This document shows, one piece after another, positions 57,844 to 64,000 of a DNA stretch of 64,000 bases; positions within the stretch are counted from its first letter, which is position 1; each line of letters starts with the position of its first letter. A program made the position numbers and the translations under genes. Below the pieces are notes generated by a model that made no database searches, was not told the origin of the DNA, and saw only the letters and a list, made by a program, of their open reading frames with translations. Source of the DNA: Zanthoxylum bungeanum (lineage: Eukaryota > Streptophyta > Magnoliopsida > Sapindales > Rutaceae); contig SKCR01035537.1 in NCBI GenBank assembly GCA_019454045.1, forward strand, positions 124,001-188,000. Direction: 5' to 3'.

Positions 57844-59582
57844 AGCGGGATTGCTACAACTGAAGAATGAGCAGTCCAGGAGAGATGGTGACTCTAATCA
57901 AGAAAGAGTTGCTACTACCACCGAGAAAACCTCCAAAGACTTCTGCATAATGTATGAAGAAGCTGTTGTGAATCTTGCCAGCCACGAGACCAGTTGGGTG
58001 ATAGATAGTGGCGCATCCATACACGCCACATCTCGCAGAGACTTCTTTTCATCTTACACACCAGGGGACTACGGTGCTGTAAGGATGGGGAATGACGGAC
58101 AGTCCAAAGCCGTCGGTATTGGAGACATCTGCCTTGAAACAGAGAACGGGACAAGGCTAGTGTTGAAGGGAGTCAAGCACATCCCAGACATCCGGTTAAC
58201 CTGATCTCAACAGGCAAGCTGGATGATGAAGGTTTCTGCAGCACCTTTAGTGACGGATGCTGGAAGCTCACTAAAAGATCAATGGTCGTGTCACGAGGTA
58301 AGAAAGACTCAACCCTGTATTTAATGCATGCTAAGCTTTCAAATAGTAGCATAAATACAGTCAACAGCAATGAGGCAGCCGAGTTATGGCATAAAAAGCT
58401 CGGTCACATGAGCCAAACAGGATGGAGATACTACGCAGGCGGAATGTTCTTCCGGAATTGAAGAACTCACACTTACGGAAGTGTGAACACTGCATGGCTG
58501 GAAAGCAGAACAGAGTATCCTTCCAGAGCTCCCCGCCTCAACGGAAACCGGAGGTACTAGATCTCATACATTCAGATGTATGCGGTCCGATGCAGACACG
58601 AACACTTGGTGGGTCACTGTATTATGTGACATTCATTGATGATCATTCAAGGAAGATCTGGGCATACACACCTTGAAGAGAAAAGATCAAGTGTTTGGAG
58701 TGTTCAAGGAGTTTCACGCCCTGGTGGAGAGAGAAACCGCAAGAAACTGAAGTGCATCAGAACAGACAATGGTGGAGAATACAGAGGTCCGTTTGATCAG
58801 TACTGCAAGACGCAAGGAATCAGACATCAAACGACACCTCCGAAGACACCTCAGCTGAATGGCCTAGCTGAGAGGATGAACAGAACCTTGTGCGGGAGGG
58901 TCAGAAGCTTGCTATCACAAGCCAAGCTGCCGAAGACATTCTGGGGGGAGGCACTCATCACAGCAGTACATGTTTTGAACATGTCCCCAGCGGTCGCACT
59001 GAAAGGTAATGTTCCTAACCAAGCTTGGACAGGTAAAGAAGTGTCTTATGAACACTTGCATGTCTTTGGGTGCAAAGCTTTTGTACACATCCCAAAGGAC
59101 GAGAGATCCAAGCTTGATGCAAAGACGCGACAGTGTGTCTTTATTGGCTATGGTCAGGATGATTTCGGCTACAAACTCTATGATCATGTGGAGAAGAAGA
59201 TTGTCAGAAGCCGAGTTGTCTTTGTTGAAGACCAGACCATAGAAGATATCAGAAAGGAGATGAAGACAATGCCCCAGCAATACAGAAATGTGAATCCAGA
59301 ACCTCACACACCGGTGCCAGTACGAGTTGAAGATGAGGTTCCCAGACAGGAGGGTACAGGTGATGAAGCTCCCAGAGATGATGATCATGATCAACCACAG
59401 TACCAGAAGTTCCACCAACAGTTCCACAGAGAAGGTCTGACAGAGAAAGGCGACCTTCAACCAAATACTCTGCATATGAGTATGTGCTGCTTACTGACGG
59501 GGGAGAACCCGAGAGCTACCAGGAGGCTGTGGAAACGAAGACAGAGAAAAGTGGGAGGAAGCCATGCAAGATGAGATGAACT
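57809..59582 (+). pseudogene. Young copia protease and integrase
   Basis: The protease core is WVIDSGASIHA (57994-58026; DSG active site present). Integrase follows with CEHCMAGKQNRVSF, DVCGPMQT, IRTDNGGEY and the LNGLAERMNRTL blocks, so the zinc and catalytic D, D, E positions can be seen. Single-base changes shift the frame near 58195, 58425, 58674, 58727 and 59410. The linker ahead of RT (about 59460-59580) is also frame-broken. Confidence 0.88.
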
Positions 59583-61073
59583 TTGCATGACAATCACACT
59601 TTTGAGTTGGTGAAATTGCCAAGAGGCAAACAGGCTTTGAAGAACAAATGGGTGTACAGAGTGAAGCAACAGGAGCATACTTCACAACCCCGGTACAAAG
59701 CCAGACTAGTTGTCAAGGGATTCAATCAGAGGAAAGGCATTGACTTCGATGAAATCTTCTCTCCAGTTGTGAAGATGTCATCCATTAGAGTGGTACTCAG
59801 CTTAGCAGCAAGCCTCGACCTGGAAGTTGAGCAGATGGATGTCAAAACCGCATTTCTTCACGGGGATTTGGAAGAAGAAATTTATATGGAGCAACCAGAA
59901 GGCTTCAGAGTCAGCGGGAAGAGGACTTTGTGTGCAGACTCAGGAAAAGCCTCTACGGTTTGAAACAGGCACCGAGACAGTGGTACGTGAAGTTTGAGTC
60001 AGTTATGGGGGAGCATGGATACAAGAAGACCACTTCAGACCATTGTGTTTTCGTTCAGAAGTTTTCTGACGATGATTTTATCATCTTACTGTTATATGTA
60101 GATGATATGTTGATAGTTGGCAGGAATCAATCGAGGATTGATAATTTGAAGCAGCAACTGAGTAAGTCTTTTGAGATGAAAGACTTGGGGCCAGCTAAGC
60201 AGATTCTTGGCATCAGGATCGGTCGTGATCGGAAAGCCAGGAAGTTATACTTGTCACATGAGGAGTATATCGAGAAGGTACTTCAGAGATTCCAGATGGA
60301 CAAGGTTAAAGCGGTTAGCACTCCTCTTGCTACCCACTTTAGATTGAGTACACAACAGGGTCCCTCTACTGAGACAGAGAGGGAGGAAATGAAACAGGTT
60401 CCATACACCTCAGCAGTGGGAAGTCTTATGTATGCCATGGTGTGCACGAGGCCAGACTTAGCACACACGCAGTTGGATTGGTCAGCCGGTTTATGTCAAA
60501 CCCAGGACGGGAACACTGGAATGCGATCAAATGGATCATGCGCGGTATCTTCGAGGCACATCCAAGATGAGATTATGTTTTGGAAGCAGCGACAAACCAG
60601 TGTTGATAGGCTACACCGATTCAGATATGGCAGGAGATGTGGATACACGAAAGTCTACTTCGGGGTATCTGATTACTCTCTCAGGGGGAGCTGTGGCATG
60701 GCAGTCGAGGTTGCAGAGGTGTGTTGCACTTTCTACAACAGAGGCAGAATTCATTGCAGTTACAGAAGCTTGCAAGGAATTGCTATGGATGAAGACATTC
60801 GTCCAGGAATTGGGTTTCAAGCAGGAGAAGTATATTTTATACTGCGATAGCCAGAGCGCTATCTATCTCGGTAAAAATTCCACATTTCATTCGAGGTCAA
60901 AACATATCGATGTGAGGTATCACTGGATACGGGACGTCCTGAGCTCAAGGCTGTTAGAACTCAGGAAGATTCACACCGACGACAACGGTGCCGATATGTT
61001 CACGAAGGTTTTACCGAAGGAGAAGCTTGAAATATGTCGTGTCATAGCCGGGATGACAAAACTCTCCACATAG
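59583..61073 (+). pseudogene. Young copia RT and RNase H
   Basis: RT reads FELVKLPRGKQALKNKW, VEQMDVKTAFLHGDLEEEIY, SLYGLKQAPRQWYVKF and YVDDMLIVG (60095-60121), with catalytic residues present. Frameshifts near 59925 and 60470. RNase H follows (GYTDSDMAGDVDTRKSTSGY, then TTEAEFIAVTEACKELLWMK, DSQSAI and KHIDVRYHWIRD), ending LEICRVIAGMTKLST and a stop at 61073. All motifs are well conserved, in contrast with the older copies. Confidence 0.92.
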
Positions 61074-61213
61074 TCAGAGTGGGGAGATTCAGAGAACTAC
61101 GATTGGCTTGATCCCAACTCAGGGTACGTAGGCAGTCATACAGATGCAGCCAGGGGAGGATCCTTTGGAGGATCCGGATTTGGATGGTCGGCTCAGATTT
61201 TGGAAATCTTCAC

Positions 61214-61226
61214 CGAGGGGGAGATT
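61214..61226 (+). other. Polypurine tract of the young copia
   Basis: gagggggagattt immediately precedes the 3' LTR. Confidence 0.85.
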
Positions 61227-61564
61227 TGTTGAAGACAGCAACACACAACAAAACAAACTCACCTAAAGTTTGAAAAGAAGCTGTGAAGAACAGCTTGCCA
61301 CAAGCTGTGAAGAGCAACTTGGGTGTGTGTGTGCGCCAGCAAGTCTAGAAAACGTGTGAACAGTAAACACGTTTTCTAGCACTATAAATTTGAGCCATAA
61401 ACCATTATTAGAGATATCCCTAAATGTGTGAAAGTGTAGTGAGAGTGATTGGTGAGAGTTTTTTGTAAAGCTTGTATTGGAAGCTTTGTAATTCTTTTGT
61501 GGGTATATAAAAGAAGATTTTTCTCTCCAAATTATCCTCTATTATTGTGTGTTTAATCACAACA
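61227..61564 (+). repeat. Young copia 3' LTR (338 bp)
   Basis: Differs from the 5' LTR by one C/T in the GT-rich run (at a CpG) and one G/T near the end. Followed by the gccgc target duplication. Confidence 0.95.
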
Positions 61565-61620
61565 GCCGCATACTGGCTACCGGCTATAGCCCGTCAACTC
61601 GGCATACCAAACGGGTTCTT

Positions 61621-63060
61621 ATTGACGGTTTTACATTTTGATTCGATGTGATTTGCATCAGTTTGATCTATAAAACAAAATTTCATTTTTATTATGAAAG
61701 ATCCCTAATATCTATTTCTTATTATATATTTGTTATAATTTTATTATATACATCAATTATGAATTATGATAGCAATATAGTAGTATTCAAGATTAAAATT
61801 ATAATAAAATAATAATAATTTTTTGAGACGAAGTGGTGATTAGATATTTCTAAAACATTAGAGATAAGTAATATATATGAAAAATAGAAAGGAGAAAATT
61901 GTCATTCTCCCTTTCTTTTGCACAAGCACAACGACTTTTCGCTGTGCGCACGTTACCAAAAATTATAAAACTTTGCGGCATGATACATAAAAACGAGGCT
62001 GGAGCCCGATATGATATGAAACATGATTTTGATCTAACGATCTAGAGAGATAGAGTGATTTCCTCTTTCAAATTCTATTTTCGTTACAGAGAGCTTATAA
62101 GTTTCAAATTTTTTGAAACAAAAGTCTTAAAAATGGGTGTTTAATTTGATTGAGAAATATCTTCAATGGGTGCAAACACATAATTTTAAATTATTTATCT
62201 AATGAAATAAATTACATTTGTTCTTGTCGAGTCTTTTGATTTTCATTATCCCTTATTTTGGACTTGACTTTGAGCTTATATACTAGTGAGAATAATTGTT
62301 TAACAACTGTCATGGCGGTTTATCCCACGTTATGTAACTCCTTATTCCTTCATCCGCCACTTGCGATAAATGTTACAGTCGTGCTTCACGTAGGTTTACC
62401 ATATATGGTAAGCTAGGTCATGCTCCTTGTTGGCTTGTCACTTATGATAACAGTTGGAACGTGATCCAATTTCTTCTTGTTTTACTCGCCCTCAACTATT
62501 AGATTGTGACCACGTTTACGTAACTGCTCCTCGAGTTGATTACTGCTGGGCCGATTGGGCGATTCGATTGTCTGGCCGATTAAAAGATTTAGTTGTTTAA
62601 GCGATTCTTGTTGCTTCTTTCATCTGGACGAGTTTCTTCTAAACAATGTCATATCATGTCGCTTGACTTGATTGAATGATGCTATCTTTTGGTGTTCCTT
62701 CTGAAGTCATCTAACATTTTCTATTTGATTGATTGTCAACAATTACCCCTCAAATACGACTCAATTGATTTGGTTGATGAAATTGGAGCCGTATTTTTGG
62801 ATTAATAATTATCTCCAATATGTAACCCTTGAGATGACCCCTAATTAAATACAAGAAGCCTAATCATAGATCCCATCAAAGCTCGTCATTTCCTTATTAA
62901 ATGGGCATACCTTATGCTCTGGTCACGTTTCACGTCTCTAAATCTGACATTGATCAGTTTATATCACGCGCCATGTCCATTCATATTTCTCACTCTTTGT
63001 CTAGTTCCAATCACGGCGTACCATCTGTCTAGGGAAACTAACACATGCCACTGCTTTGTC
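61621..63060. other. Intergenic region between pseudogenes
   Basis: AT-rich, no coding sequence or LTR termini recognised. From about 62300 it may be the promoter side of the decayed frame at 63159. Confidence 0.45.
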
Positions 63061-63067
63061 TATAAAA
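63061..63067 (+). promoter_or_regulatory. TATA box
   Basis: TATAAAA 98 bases before the ATG at 63159, with a pyrimidine-rich leader following. Confidence 0.45.
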
Positions 63068-63158
63068 GGCACCACTTTCCCTCACCATTTTAATTTTATT
63101 CCCATTCGATTCTCTCTAATCTAAACACTCAAAAAACCTTTGTTTTCCCAACACTTCA

Positions 63159-63684
63159 ATGGCGTCTTCATCCTCTGCTTCGAAAGTGCCCAAAATCTCC
63201 ACCTTTCTGGACTACCAAAAAGCCCTGGAAGAACCCTTTATTGACGTCGCCCATATGGTTTCTATGGATGCAGCAAGAAAGTAATTATGTGTTATTAGCC
63301 CTGTAGTTATTGATGAAACCACCATAACAACTACTTCATTGGCCCAACTCTTTCCTCTCTCAGATCCTCTTCCTCTTTAAGAACCTTTACCATTTTCCCC
63401 ATTTGCAAAGTTAATGTTGTTCGCACTTGACTTAAGCCAGATCCCACCTTCAGGGACTGGTTTCAACACATGAAGGCCCATGCTAAAACCCTAAAAAATT
63501 TTGAACGATCAGACATACTATCTCATCTTGAGCTTTTTTCCCTCCCTCATCTTTGTTGGGGAATATTCGGATCCCTTAGGGTCAAATCGGTGCCTCGCGC
63601 AACAGAAGAAGTTCCAGATCGGCTGGTTCGATGAGTGTGCAATTTCAAAAATTACAACTCCTAAACATGTAACCCTAGTGTAGG
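63159..63684 (+). pseudogene. Decayed reading frame of unknown family
   Basis: An ATG opens 41 residues (MASSSSASKVPKISTFLDYQ...) to a TAA at 63282. The same frame continues as protein-like sequence (for example SLAQLFPLSDPLPL) through two further stops (TAA, TGA). After a frameshift near 63440, DPTFRDWFQHMKAHAKTLKN and LSHLELFSLPHLCWGIFGSL follow to a last stop at about 63682. The composition looks like real protein with scattered lesions, not chance. I do not recognise it; a transposon-derived plant gene with a serine-rich N-terminus is one possibility. Confidence 0.45.
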
Positions 63685-63810
63685 CACTGCATTTTTACAC
63701 ATAAACCCGATGAGGAGTCTTATTTGGAGACAACTACCTTTTAAGTCACTGAGGTCACGGGAAACGGACATCGGAAGGGGAAATTCAGAATAAACAAGGT
63801 TCACTGTTTT

Positions 63811-63908
63811 CGTTCGTGCTACGTTCGTGTTTACGTTCGAACGTCAAACGGATTGCGAGCGTTCGTGCCGCGTTCGAGGAAGCGTTCGAACGGTGTCGGT
63901 AATTCTGG
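63811..63908. repeat. Two-copy 49 bp repeat of CGTTCG triplets
   Basis: CGTTCG occurs at 63811, 63822, 63834 and again at 63860, 63871, 63883, with identical spacing (11 and 12) and a constant 49-base offset. cgttcgaacg is itself palindromic (63834 and 63883). GC-rich against the AT-rich surroundings. Confidence 0.85.
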
Positions 63909-64000
63909 TTTTGCTGCTAGCCTCACATCCAGCCCAATTAGCCCCCCAAAGCCCATAAAACACATCCCAATTTAAATAAATAAATATTAATTAAAAATTA

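Larger units (their letters stand above)
56092..61564 (+). mobile_element. Young Tork-type Ty1/copia retrotransposon, full length
   Basis: Total 5473 bp: LTR 56092-56429, primer site 56432-56443, leader with two minisatellites, gag and pol in normal copia order, polypurine tract 61214-61226 and LTR 61227-61564. The LTRs are the same length (338) and differ at two positions by eye, so insertion is recent on the scale of the rest of the window. The target duplication is perfect. Despite this the coding region carries a stop and about nine frameshifts. Confidence 0.95.
55733..61620 (+). pseudogene. UGT91-like glycosyltransferase, broken by a copia and 3' truncated
   Basis: The gene starts MADINKLHIAMFPWLAFGHM at 55733 and encodes about 120 residues of the N-terminal acceptor domain of a plant family-1 glycosyltransferase. 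The His in FGHMIP is the catalytic base position, and the sequence is closest to UGT91-type enzymes, which add rhamnose or another sugar to flavonoid or saponin glycosides. At 56091, inside LFDFAA, a copia inserted. The reading resumes at 61565 with AYWLPAIARQLGIPNGF. Similarity then stops at about 61620 and a stop follows, so about 300 residues including the sugar-nucleotide (PSPG) domain are gone. Only 55733-56091 and 61565-61620 belong to it. Confidence 0.88.

Noticed and set aside
58915..59475. 186-residue minus-strand frame
   Set aside because: Antisense shadow of the copia integrase on the plus strand.

Overview
The window is nuclear DNA of a flowering plant, most likely a eudicot. It is AT-rich and made almost entirely of nested LTR retrotransposons and CACTA transposons. 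The few genic pieces are plant-type: a two-exon secreted cysteine-rich peptide gene, a UGT91-type glycosyltransferase pseudogene, and kinesin-8 exons captured inside a CACTA element. There are no rRNA, tRNA or CRISPR loci and no bacterial-style operons.

Layout. 1-8954: an old minus-strand Ty1/copia element, preceded by the right part of a second copy that shares its right flank, which suggests a tandem duplication. 8955-13925: a plus-strand copia RT remnant split by a 4.6 kb CACTA element (9257-13822) with degraded exons of a host kinesin-8 gene. 14574-15065: the only apparently intact gene, a small secreted Cys-rich (defensin-like) peptide with its own TATA box and poly(A) signal. 16132-35985: a nest at least four levels deep. 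A minus-strand Tork-type copia is split by a Ty3/gypsy solo LTR (17164-18508) and by a pol-less OTA-type (Athila/Tat-like) gypsy element (19036-33600). One LTR of the latter is split by a 9.2 kb gypsy-type element with long LTRs and no coding capacity (19685-28841). 35986-42650: a heavily decayed plus-strand copia with a 2.8 kb LTR. 42690-50690: an LTR-like segment, then a plus-strand gypsy LTR with gag and protease remnants, split by a 3.0 kb solo LTR (46387-49429). 50700-53112: a tandem duplication, CACTA subterminal repeats, a large microsatellite and a CACTA transposase (TNP2) remnant. 53113-55148: a copia-type solo LTR. 55733-61620: a UGT91-like pseudogene broken by a 5.47 kb copia (56092-61564) with almost identical LTRs and a perfect 5 bp target duplication. 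63061-63684: a TATA box and a decayed reading frame of unknown family.

The genes do not form a pathway. The window records successive insertions, and target-site duplications allow several of them to be ordered. The observations most worth following up are the cysteine-rich peptide gene, the gene-capturing CACTA, the young copia insertion in UGT91 (young LTRs but a broken pol), and the recurring GC-rich palindrome or hairpin arrays inside unrelated LTRs. I saw no convincing previously undescribed biological system.
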